Below are positions 7,510-15,308 of a DNA stretch of 40,242 bases, piece after piece. A program made the translations under genes and the position numbers. This stretch comes from a virus. The stretch lies in IMG/VR virus record IMGVR_UViG_3300020715_000102, positions 1 through 40,242 of that record; one strand, written 5' to 3'. Within the stretch, counting starts at the first letter, position 1; each line of letters opens with the position of its first letter. Below the pieces are notes generated by a model that was not told the DNA's origin, did no database searches, and saw only the letters and a list, made by a program, of their open reading frames with translations.

Positions 7510-9714
7510 ATGACGTTATTAATAAAAGATAGAGTCAAGGAAATATCAACTACTGTTGGGGTAGGACCTATATTAGTAGGGACAACTCCAGTTGTAGGTT
7601 TTACTACTATTGATGCAGCAATAGCGAATGGCAATACAACTCCCTATGTTATAGAACATCAATCTGATGGATCTTACGAAATTGGTGTGGGTCAATATTA
7701 TTCTTCAAATACATCATTAGTAAGACTTCAAGTTTTAGCATCAAACAATTCAAATCAATTAGTTTCTTTTGCTGCTGGAAATAAAAATATTTTTGTAACT
7801 ATTCCAGCTGCATATTCTGCTATGGTGGTCAGAGATTTAAGTCAATTTGCTGTTACAACTTCTGCAAATTTGGCAAGTATTATTTCTGATGAAACGGGAG
7901 TTGGTCCTTTAGTTTTTGCAAATAATGCTACATTATTTAATCCCACGATTACTGGTAATACAGCACAATTTACAGATACAACGAACGCAACAAACTATTC
8001 AACTGCTCCTGCAACATTTTCTGGTGGTGTTGGTGTTGCGAAAGATGTTTATGTTGGTGGAACATTATCAGTTTCTGGAAATGTTTATATTAATGGTAAT
8101 ACAATATCAATTAGCGCAAATAACTTAGAGATTAATGACTCTTTAATTTATATGGCTCAAGGAAATCCTGCTAATTTAAATGATATTGGAATAGTTGGTC
8201 ATTTTAATAATGGAACTTATCAACATACTGGATTAGTTAGAGATCATAGTGATGGTGTTTGGAAATTATTTTCTGGAGTAACCACAGAACCAACAGGAAA
8301 TATAATAAGTCTTTCTAGTGCAACATATGATACGTTAAAGGTTGGATCTATTATTTCCAATACTTTCACATCTTTAATCACAACTGGCGTTGCTCCATTA
8401 GTAATAAATTCTACAACTCCTGTTGCTAATTTAAGCATTTATGCTAATAATATATCAGGATCAATTGTTAATAGTTCTTTGGCTAATACCTCAGTTACAA
8501 TCAATACCGGTGCTGGGTTGTCTGGTGGTGGTTCTGTTGCCTTGGGTTCTTCTGTTTCTGTAAGTGCTAATACTGGGAACACAACACAAGCAGGAATTGT
8601 TCAGTTAAATGATAGTGTAATTTCTATTAGCACTGTATTAGCAGCCACTGCCAATGCTGTTTATACTGCATATAATTTTGCAGTAACTGCAAATACTAAT
8701 GCTGCTAATGCTTCATATTTAACAACTGGAACAGTTCCTAATGTTAGATTGTCTTCTATTCCAAATAGTTCATTAGCAAATAATTCTATTACAATAGGAT
8801 CAACAGTTATACAATTAGGAAGTTCAAATACAACACTTTCTGGTTTAAATTTATTATCAAGTAATACATTTATAGCTAACAATGGATTCTATTCTTCTAA
8901 TAATTATACTGGATCTTATTCACATGGCATAGTCGTTGATTATGTGCCTGGAACTGGTAGGATTTCTGTTGGTTCTGCTGATGGAATTACAATTTATAAT
9001 GGCGGAGTTGGAACAACTCCATTAGTATCTGTTACTGCTGGTGGTGTCGTTACATCAAATGTTTATACATCTTCAGCTGTTACAGGTATTGCCCCATTAG
9101 TAATAAATTCTACAACTCCTGTTGCAAATTTAACTGCAAATCTAGCATTAGGTGTTGCTGGTGGTTCAGCGAATAATCTTTTATATCAAACAGCTGCTAA
9201 TATTACAAGTTATATAACAGCACCAGCAGCAAACAATACCTATTTAAAATGGAATACAGCTGGTGGATTTTCTTGGGCTACTGTTACAGGTGGCGGAGGT
9301 TTGACAACAACTGATGATAATGCAACAAATGCAACGTATTATCCAGTTTTTGTTACTGCAGCTGGTGGGAGCACTGCTAAAACAGCATCAACTGATTTGA
9401 CATTTAATCCATCATCTGGAACATTATCTGCCACCTTATTCCAATCATTATCAGATAAATCTAAGAAAATAAATATTATTGGAATTTCTGGTGCGATAAA
9501 TACAGTTAAAAAATTAAATGGTGTAGAATTTGATTGGATAGATAATGGATTTCATTCTTCAGGTGTTATTGCGCAAGAAATAGAACAAATATTACCACAT
9601 TTAGTACAAGAAACTGATGGAATAAAGAGCGTGAATTATTCAGGTTTGATTGGATATTTAATCGAAGCAATAAAAGATTTATCAGATAAGATTGATAATT
9701 TGGAGAACAAATAA
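7510..9714 (+). CDS. Tail fibre with S74 intramolecular chaperone
   Basis: The product has 734 residues. The N-terminal region (about 1-110) looks like a virion-attachment segment, followed by Gly/Ser/Asn/Thr-rich beta-structured shaft sequence with repeated 'ITTGVAPLVINSTTPVANL'-type blocks (near residues 295 and 530). The C-terminus (about 645-734) is an S74/endosialidase-type chaperone: 'SDKSKKINI', 'LNGVEFDWI', 'HSSGVIAQEIEQILPHLV' and a final coiled helix. This module trimerises the fibre and usually cleaves itself off at a Ser near its start. The gene follows a late promoter and has a weak Shine-Dalgarno (AGGG about 13 bases upstream). It is a likely receptor-binding or side-fibre protein. 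Confidence 0.9.
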   Translation: MTLLIKDRVKEISTTVGVGPILVGTTPVVGFTTIDAAIANGNTTPYVIEHQSDGSYEIGVGQYYSSNTSLVRLQVLASNNSNQLVSFAAGNKNIFVTIPAAYSAMVVRDLSQFAVTTSANLASIISDETGVGPLVFANNATLFNPTITGNTAQFTDTTNATNYSTAPATFSGGVGVAKDVYVGGTLSVSGNVYINGNTISISANNLEINDSLIYMAQGNPANLNDIGIVGHFNNGTYQHTGLVRDHSDGVWKLFSGVTTEPTGNIISLSSATYDTLKVGSIISNTFTSLITTGVAPLVINSTTPVANLSIYANNISGSIVNSSLANTSVTINTGAGLSGGGSVALGSSVSVSANTGNTTQAGIVQLNDSVISISTVLAATANAVYTAYNFAVTANTNAANASYLTTGTVPNVRLSSIPNSSLANNSITIGSTVIQLGSSNTTLSGLNLLSSNTFIANNGFYSSNNYTGSYSHGIVVDYVPGTGRISVGSADGITIYNGGVGTTPLVSVTAGGVVTSNVYTSSAVTGIAPLVINSTTPVANLTANLALGVAGGSANNLLYQTAANITSYITAPAANNTYLKWNTAGGFSWATVTGGGGLTTTDDNATNATYYPVFVTAAGGSTAKTASTDLTFNPSSGTLSATLFQSLSDKSKKINIIGISGAINTVKKLNGVEFDWIDNGFHSSGVIAQEIEQILPHLVQETDGIKSVNYSGLIGYLIEAIKDLSDKIDNLENK

Positions 9715-10895
9715 TGTCAAGTTTTAGTTCACCAGCGACTGGCGATTTTGACAAATATTTTATGACTACAACTGATTTAATTGATCGGTTTGCAGTAGGC
9801 GGGTTATGGGTTTGTGGTTATAATGGTTATGGAGAACTTGGCGATAGTACCATAACAAATAAAAGTTCTCCAGTTCAGACCATAGCAGGTGGAACAAATT
9901 GGAAACAAGTTGCTACTGGTTATTATCATACCGCAGCAATCAAGACCGATGGTACATTATGGACTTGTGGTTATAATGGTACTGGACAACTTGGCGATAG
10001 TACCACCGTTACTGGTAGAAGTTCTCCAGTTCAAACCATAGCAGGTGGAACAAATTGGAAACAGGTTGCTTGTAGTTTTGATCATACCGCAGCAATCAAG
10101 ACCGATGGTACATTATGGGGATGGGGTAGAAATTCTTATGGAGGGCTTGGCGATAGTACCGTTACAAATAAAAGTTCTCCAGTTCAAACCATAACAGGTG
10201 GAACAAATTGGAAACAAGTTGCTTGTGGAACTTATCATACCGCAGCAATCAAGACCGATGGTACATTATGGACTTGGGGTTATAATGTTACTGGACAACT
10301 TGGCGATAGTACCAATACAAATAAAAGTTCTCCAGTTCAGACCATAGCAGGTGGAACAAATTGGAAACAAGTTGCTGGTGGTTTTTATCATACCGCAGCA
10401 ATCAAGACCGATGGTACATTATGGACTTGGGGTAGAAATTCTTATGGAGGGCTTGGCGATAGTACCACCGTTACAAATAGAAGTTCTCCAGTTCAAACCA
10501 TAGCAGGTGGAACAAATTGGAAACAGGTTGCTTGTGGTTATTATAGTACCGCAGCAATCAAGACCGATGGTACATTATGGACTTGGGGTAGAAATTCTTA
10601 TGGAGAACTTGGCGATAGTACCATAACAAATAAAAGTTCTCCAGTTCAGACCATAGCAGGTGGAACAAATTGGAAACAGGTTGCTAGCGGATCTTTTCAT
10701 ACCGCAGCAATCAAGACCAATGGTACATTATGGACTTGTGGTTATAATGGTAGTGGACAACTTGGCGATAGTACCAATACAAGTAAAAGTTCTCCAGTTC
10801 AGACCATAACAGGTGGAACAAATTGGAAACAAGTTGCTGGTAGTCAATATCATACCGCAGCAATACAATATTCAGATATAGGACAGGTATTATAA
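9714..10895 (+). CDS. RCC1-repeat seven-bladed propeller protein 1
   Basis: The product has 393 residues. After a 30-residue unique N-terminus come seven tandem RCC1-type repeats of 51-52 residues (nt 9804 onward), the number needed to close a seven-bladed beta-propeller. Each blade has the frame LWxxGxNxxGxLGD, then SPVQTI, GGTNWKQVA, then HTAAIKTDGT. Only about ten positions vary from blade to blade, and framework DNA is nearly identical across all 21 blades of the three RCC1 genes here. The start overlaps the stop of the S74 fibre gene, so it belongs to that late operon and is most likely a virion surface or receptor-binding protein, not a GTPase exchange factor. The unique N-terminus probably docks it to the virion. 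Confidence 0.85.
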   Translation: MSSFSSPATGDFDKYFMTTTDLIDRFAVGGLWVCGYNGYGELGDSTITNKSSPVQTIAGGTNWKQVATGYYHTAAIKTDGTLWTCGYNGTGQLGDSTTVTGRSSPVQTIAGGTNWKQVACSFDHTAAIKTDGTLWGWGRNSYGGLGDSTVTNKSSPVQTITGGTNWKQVACGTYHTAAIKTDGTLWTWGYNVTGQLGDSTNTNKSSPVQTIAGGTNWKQVAGGFYHTAAIKTDGTLWTWGRNSYGGLGDSTTVTNRSSPVQTIAGGTNWKQVACGYYSTAAIKTDGTLWTWGRNSYGELGDSTITNKSSPVQTIAGGTNWKQVASGSFHTAAIKTNGTLWTCGYNGSGQLGDSTNTSKSSPVQTITGGTNWKQVAGSQYHTAAIQYSDIGQVL

Positions 10896-10896
10896 T

Positions 10897-11589
10897 ATGT
10901 TTTTAGTAATAGAAAAAACTCAAGATGGAATGGACTTTGTTCATTTAGGGCCAATGAATTGGAGACCGAGATTATTTCAATCTGTTATAACAGATGATTT
11001 AGAAATTGATTTTACAATACCATTATCTAATGATAACAATGAACCAATAATTATAAATGATATTGCTAGAATTATTCCAGTAACTGATGTCGGTGTAACT
11101 GGATCTTATAATCCTAAAATACAACAATTGGTTGGTCCATATTATAATTTTTTTGAAACATATGCTGAACATTATCAAAAGGTTGAAGATAAACCACTTG
11201 ATGTTATTAGATCAGAATTAAAACGTGTCATTGCTTCTAATAGATATCGATATGAAATTATGGGTACTGCTGTTACTATTCAAAATCAAACTATAAATGT
11301 TCTTACTACAAGAGAAGATCGTGGATTATATCTACAAGCATATCAACTTGGTAAAGATGAAGTAAATTGGAAATTTGGTGATATATTCCTAATCTTATCA
11401 AATTCTGATTTAGGTATTATTGTGAATGCTGTTGCAAATCATGTTCAATCTGCATTTGATTGGGAAAATCGAAAAAATATAGAAATTGATTCTGCTACAA
11501 CATTGGAAGATTTGGATTATATCAAATTAATTTCTGATGATCCAGCATGGGAGCCAGCTGTTGAACAAGTTGATGTTGGAATTAAATAA
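10897..11589 (+). CDS. DUF4376-type tail-fibre-associated protein
   Basis: The product has 230 residues. The C-terminal half (about 100-220) matches the general DUF4376 pattern: 'IRSELKRVIASNRYRYEIMG', a short strand repeat, a Trp-containing 'NWKFGD' turn and then helices with 'LEDLDYI'. DUF4376 is found in phage tail and fibre-assembly proteins. The N-terminal half is beta-rich and unrecognised. It begins 1 base after the first RCC1 gene's stop and its TAA overlaps the next RCC1 gene's ATG, so it is made together with them and may be an assembly factor or adaptor. Confidence 0.6.
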   Translation: MFLVIEKTQDGMDFVHLGPMNWRPRLFQSVITDDLEIDFTIPLSNDNNEPIIINDIARIIPVTDVGVTGSYNPKIQQLVGPYYNFFETYAEHYQKVEDKPLDVIRSELKRVIASNRYRYEIMGTAVTIQNQTINVLTTREDRGLYLQAYQLGKDEVNWKFGDIFLILSNSDLGIIVNAVANHVQSAFDWENRKNIEIDSATTLEDLDYIKLISDDPAWEPAVEQVDVGIK

Positions 11590-12821
11590 TGGCATCATCC
11601 AATAATCAATTCACAAGTAACTTTCAAGAGAGTTCGGCTGAAAATAATGTCGATCTTGGTGTAAAATATGTAACTAAAAGTTATTTGATGGATGTTTATC
11701 CATATTTGACTGGTATGGGTAATATTGAATTTCCTGGGTTATGGTTATGGGGTTATAATGTATATGGAGAACTTGGCGATAGTACCGTTACAAATAAAAG
11801 TTCTCCAGTTCAAACCATAGCAGGTGGAACAAATTGGAAACAAGTTGCTGGTGGTTTTTATCATACCGCAGCAATCAAGACCGATGGTACATTATGGACT
11901 TGGGGTTATAATTCTTATGGAGGGCTTGGCGATAGTACCATAACAAATAAAAATTCCCCAGTTCAGACCATAGCAGGTGGAACAAATTGGAAACAGGTTG
12001 CTGGTGGTTATTTTCATACCGCAGCAATCAAGACCGATGGTACATTATGGACTTGTGGTTATAATTTTTATGGAGAACTTGGCGATAGTACCATAACAAA
12101 TAAAAGTTCCCCAGTTCAGACCATAACAGGTGGAACAAATTGGAAACAAGTTGCTACTGGTTATTTTCATACCGCAGCAATCAAGACCGATGGTACATTA
12201 TGGTTATGGGGTTATAATTTGGATGGAGAACTTGGCGATAGTACCACCGTTACTGGTAGAAGTTCTCCAGTTCAAACCATAGCAGGTGGAACAAATTGGA
12301 AACAGGTTGCTTGTAGTTTTGATCATACCGCAGCAATCAAGACCGATGGTACTTTATGGACTTGGGGTTATAATGGTTATGGAGGGCTTGGCGATAGTAC
12401 CGTTACAAATAAAAGTTCTCCAGTTCAAACCATAACAGGTGGAACAAATTGGAAACAAGTTGCTTGTGGAACTTATCATACCGCAGCAATCAAGACCGAT
12501 GGTACATTATGGACTTGGGGTTATAATGTTACTGGACAACTTGGCGATAGTACCATAACAAATAAAAATTCCCCAGTTCAAACCATAGCAGGTGGAACAA
12601 ATTGGAAACAGGTTGCTTGTGGTTATTATAGTACCGCAGCAATCAAGACCGATGGTACATTATGGGGATGGGGTAGAAATTCTTATGGAGGGCTTGGCGA
12701 TAGTACCGTTACAAATAAAAGTTCTCCAGTTCAGACCATAGCAGGTGGAACAAATTGGAAACAAGTTGCTACTGGTTATTATCATACCGCAGCAATAAAA
12801 GAAATGGGAGATGATTTTTGA
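11589..12821 (+). CDS. RCC1-repeat seven-bladed propeller protein 2
   Basis: The product has 410 residues: a 50-residue unique N-terminus unlike those of the other two RCC1 proteins, then seven RCC1 blades from nt 11739. Blades 4-6 match blades 2-4 of protein 1 almost base for base, except for a patch of about 30 bases (near 12353-12385 versus 10110-10142) where the YN turn differs. That is the signature of gene conversion. The last blade ends in an acidic EMGDDF tail. The gene overlaps the DUF4376 gene upstream and the cupin-like gene downstream by 1-4 bases. It is likely a second fibre-tip variant presented on a different attachment domain. Confidence 0.85.
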   Translation: MASSNNQFTSNFQESSAENNVDLGVKYVTKSYLMDVYPYLTGMGNIEFPGLWLWGYNVYGELGDSTVTNKSSPVQTIAGGTNWKQVAGGFYHTAAIKTDGTLWTWGYNSYGGLGDSTITNKNSPVQTIAGGTNWKQVAGGYFHTAAIKTDGTLWTCGYNFYGELGDSTITNKSSPVQTITGGTNWKQVATGYFHTAAIKTDGTLWLWGYNLDGELGDSTTVTGRSSPVQTIAGGTNWKQVACSFDHTAAIKTDGTLWTWGYNGYGGLGDSTVTNKSSPVQTITGGTNWKQVACGTYHTAAIKTDGTLWTWGYNVTGQLGDSTITNKNSPVQTIAGGTNWKQVACGYYSTAAIKTDGTLWGWGRNSYGGLGDSTVTNKSSPVQTIAGGTNWKQVATGYYHTAAIKEMGDDF

Positions 12822-13303
12822 TTAAATTATTGCAAGCTGATAACTTTTTCAAAGATGAAGATGTTCAAATCATGTTTAATGCTACAAATAATTTACAATT
12901 TGTAGAAAAAGAACATGGATTAGAAATTGAAAATTTTAATATGGTCATTCCAGATTTAGATCAAATATTTTCAAAATTATTAGCAGAAGAAGTTACAGTA
13001 GATGAAGAAAATTCTGGAATTTTTAGAAAACCAAATCAAAATATACATTTTGAAACTTTTACATCATTATCAGATTGGGTTTTTATTGTTGCATTACAAT
13101 TTACATCATTTACACTTTATCATCATTTAGATGGACCAAAAACTGCATTAGACGAATATAGATTAAATTATAAAGATTTTATGAAATGGGATTGTCATAC
13201 TAATATATTCTTACAACCAAATGAAGGTATAATTTTTAGACCTTGGTTATTCCATGCGTTAGATCCCGGATTGATTCAATTGTATAAGTTGAAAGGAAAA
13301 TAA
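12818..13303 (+). CDS. Cupin/2OG-oxygenase-like protein between RCC1 genes
   Basis: The product has 161 residues. The second half looks like a double-stranded beta-helix: 'FTLYHHLDG' (about residues 102-110) gives an H-x-D-like pair, and 'GIIFRPWLFHAL' (about 137-148) matches the distal His strand of small 2-oxoglutarate/Fe(II) oxygenases in cyanophages. The start codon is TTG or ATG inside the end of RCC1 gene 2, and the next RCC1 gene starts 1 base after its stop. Placement between two RCC1 genes suggests it acts on those proteins, for example hydroxylating side chains. The family call is tentative; a non-catalytic cupin is possible. Confidence 0.45.
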   Translation: MIKLLQADNFFKDEDVQIMFNATNNLQFVEKEHGLEIENFNMVIPDLDQIFSKLLAEEVTVDEENSGIFRKPNQNIHFETFTSLSDWVFIVALQFTSFTLYHHLDGPKTALDEYRLNYKDFMKWDCHTNIFLQPNEGIIFRPWLFHALDPGLIQLYKLKGK

Positions 13304-13304
13304 A

Positions 13305-14471
13305 ATGGCACAAACTGGATTTATAGTTAGTACATCAGATGGTGGTGGAGCAGATATTGGCGATTTATTAGTTGCTAGAGATATCTTTTCAGAAGGCGGG
13401 TTATGGACTTGGGGTTATAATTTTTATGGAGGGCTTGGCGATAATACCGTTACAAATAAAAGTTCCCCAGTTCAGACCATAACAGGTGGAACAAATTGGA
13501 AACAGGTTGCTGGTGGAACTCTTCATACCGCAGCAATCAAGACCGATGGTACATTATGGACTTGGGGTGATAATGAATATGGAGAACTTGGCGATAATAC
13601 CGTTACAAATAAAAGTTCCCCAGTTCAGACCATAACAGGTGGAACAAATTGGAAACAGGTTGCTGGCGGATCTTTTCATACCGCAGCAATCAAGACCGAT
13701 GGTACTTTATGGACTTGGGGTTATAATGGTAATGGAGGGCTTGGCGATAGTACCGTTACAAATAAAAGTTCTCCAGTTCAGACCATTGCTGGTGGAACAA
13801 ATTGGAAACAAGTTGCTGGTGGTTATTTTCATACCGCAGCAATCAAGACCGATGGTACATTATGGACTTGTGGTTATAATTCTTATGGACAACTTGGCGA
13901 TAGTACCATAACAAATAAAAGTTCTCCAGTTCAGACCATAACAGGTGGAACAAATTGGAAACAAGTTGCTTGTGGTTATTTTCATACCGCAGCAATCAAG
14001 ACCGATGGTACATTATGGACTTGTGGTTATAATGGTTATGGACAACTTGGCGATAGTACCATAACAAATAAAAGTTCTCCAGTTCAAACCATAACAGGTG
14101 GAACAAATTGGAAACAAGTTGCTTGTGGTTATTTTCATACCGCAGTAATCAAGACCGATGGTACATTATGGTTATGGGGTTATAATTTGGATGGACAACT
14201 TGGCGATAGTACCATAACAAATAAAAGTTCTCCAGTTCAGACCATAGCAGGTGGAACAAATTGGAAACAGGTTGCTGGCGGATCTGATCATACCGCAGCA
14301 ATCAAGACCGATGGAACATTATGGACTTGTGGTTATAATGGTAATGGAGGGCTTGGCGATAGTACCGTTACAAATAAAAGTTCTCCAGTTCAGACCATTG
14401 CTGGTGGAACAAATTGGAAACAAGTTGCTGGTGGAACTCTTCATACCGCAGCAATAAAAGACGATATGTAA
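13305..14471 (+). CDS. RCC1-repeat seven-bladed propeller protein 3
   Basis: The product has 388 residues: a 32-residue unique N-terminus, then seven RCC1 blades from nt 13401. Its first two blades carry GDN instead of GDS and share the TVTNKSS loop. Blades 3 and 7 are near-identical at the GNGG turn. It ends 'HTAAIKDDM'. AAAGGAAAATAAA before ATG 13305 is a good ribosome site. It is the last gene of the late operon that begins with the S74 fibre; the next gene has its own late promoter at 14497. Likely a third version of the same receptor-binding propeller. Confidence 0.85.
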   Translation: MAQTGFIVSTSDGGGADIGDLLVARDIFSEGGLWTWGYNFYGGLGDNTVTNKSSPVQTITGGTNWKQVAGGTLHTAAIKTDGTLWTWGDNEYGELGDNTVTNKSSPVQTITGGTNWKQVAGGSFHTAAIKTDGTLWTWGYNGNGGLGDSTVTNKSSPVQTIAGGTNWKQVAGGYFHTAAIKTDGTLWTCGYNSYGQLGDSTITNKSSPVQTITGGTNWKQVACGYFHTAAIKTDGTLWTCGYNGYGQLGDSTITNKSSPVQTITGGTNWKQVACGYFHTAVIKTDGTLWLWGYNLDGQLGDSTITNKSSPVQTIAGGTNWKQVAGGSDHTAAIKTDGTLWTCGYNGNGGLGDSTVTNKSSPVQTIAGGTNWKQVAGGTLHTAAIKDDM

Positions 14472-14496
14472 AATATTTACACCCATTAACTACGCA

Positions 14497-14504
14497 TATA
14501 AATA
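14497..14504 (+). promoter_or_regulatory. T4-type late promoter of the modification operon
   Basis: An exact TATAAATA 28 bases before the sulfotransferase ATG (14532), in the only real gap (14472-14531) between the RCC1 genes and the modification operon. Confidence 0.75.
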
Positions 14505-14531
14505 TCTTAAACTATAACATGAGATATTTAT

Positions 14532-15308
14532 ATGAACAAACAATACTACTTCATTTCTGGGTTACCACGTTCTGGGACAACCCTTTTATCGACTATTCTA
14601 AACCAAAATCCAAAATTTCAAGCATCAATATCTGGTCCTCTTGCTAGATTTACTAGAGCAATAATTGAACAATCTTCTGCTATGTCTGGGTATAGACATC
14701 AATGTCCAGCAGAAAAAAGAAAAAATATAATTCATGGCATTTTTGATAATTATTATGATGATCCATCTAAAGAAGTATTTTTTGACACAAATCGCGGTTG
14801 GACATTACTTACTCCATTTTTAAAAGATTTATACCCATATACAAAACTTATTATTTGTGTAAGAGATTTAAATTGGGTTCTTGATTCTTTTGAAAATTTA
14901 TATAGAAAAAATCCATACGATAAAAATTTAATGATTCCTGATGATTATGCATCAACAGTATATTCAAGATGTGATTATCTAATGAGAGAAGATTCTACAG
15001 TTGGGTTTGCATATCTTGGATTAAAACAAGCTATAACATCAGCAGAGAAGAATATGATCATGTTAGTTGAATATGAACAACTTTGTAAAAACCCTGCTGG
15101 TATGATGACAGCAATTTATAATTTTATTGGACAACCATATTATCAACACGATTTTAATGATGTTGAAACATCATATGACGAATTTGATGATGATGTTAAT
15201 GTAAAAGGATTGCATACAACAAGAAAGAAAATAGAATGGATAGAACGTCCTACAATTTTACCGCCAGATATATTACATAAATTTAGTGATATGGAGGTTT
15301 GGCGATGA
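14532..15308 (+). CDS. Sulfotransferase family protein
   Basis: The product has 258 residues. The 5'-phosphosulfate loop is seen as 'SGLPRSGTTLLSTIL' (about residues 9-23), which binds the PAPS donor. The 3'-phosphate motif is about residues 112-128 ('CVRDLNWVLDSFENLYR'), with the Arg and Ser placed as in the family. The C-terminal part has the 'EYEQLCKNPAGMMTAIYNFIG' helix typical of this fold. It transfers sulfate to a hydroxyl or amine, often on sugars or Tyr. It is the first gene of a late operon with glycosyltransferases, and its TGA overlaps the next ATG. The substrate may be a virion protein, a sugar added by the next enzymes, or the host envelope. Confidence 0.85.
   Translation: MNKQYYFISGLPRSGTTLLSTILNQNPKFQASISGPLARFTRAIIEQSSAMSGYRHQCPAEKRKNIIHGIFDNYYDDPSKEVFFDTNRGWTLLTPFLKDLYPYTKLIICVRDLNWVLDSFENLYRKNPYDKNLMIPDDYASTVYSRCDYLMREDSTVGFAYLGLKQAITSAEKNMIMLVEYEQLCKNPAGMMTAIYNFIGQPYYQHDFNDVETSYDEFDDDVNVKGLHTTRKKIEWIERPTILPPDILHKFSDMEVWR

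Larger units (their letters stand above)
9804..14454 (+). repeat. 21 nearly identical RCC1 blade repeats in three genes
   Basis: Seven blades lie in each of three blocks (from 9804, 11739 and 13401), interrupted by two unrelated genes. The unit is 153 bases, or 156 where a codon is inserted in the GDST loop. Variable codons cluster at the YN-xx-G turn, the [EQG]LGD position, the ST-xx loop, TI[A/T]GG and the VA-xxxx-TAA strand. Variants recur in different combinations, which shows exchange of segments between blades and genes. Confidence 0.95.

Noticed and set aside
9714-14471. Diversity-generating retroelement
   Set aside because: Variation is not limited to A positions and no reverse transcriptase or template repeat is visible; mosaic exchange explains it better.
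14525-14532. Minus-strand TATAAATA at the sulfotransferase start
   Set aside because: It would transcribe antisense into the RCC1 genes and no minus-strand gene follows.
13639-14647. Shadow frames inside and after RCC1 gene 3
   Set aside because: The open frames at 13639-13911, 14251-14457 and 14414-14647 are alternative frames of the repeats or of the sulfotransferase start, without ribosome sites.
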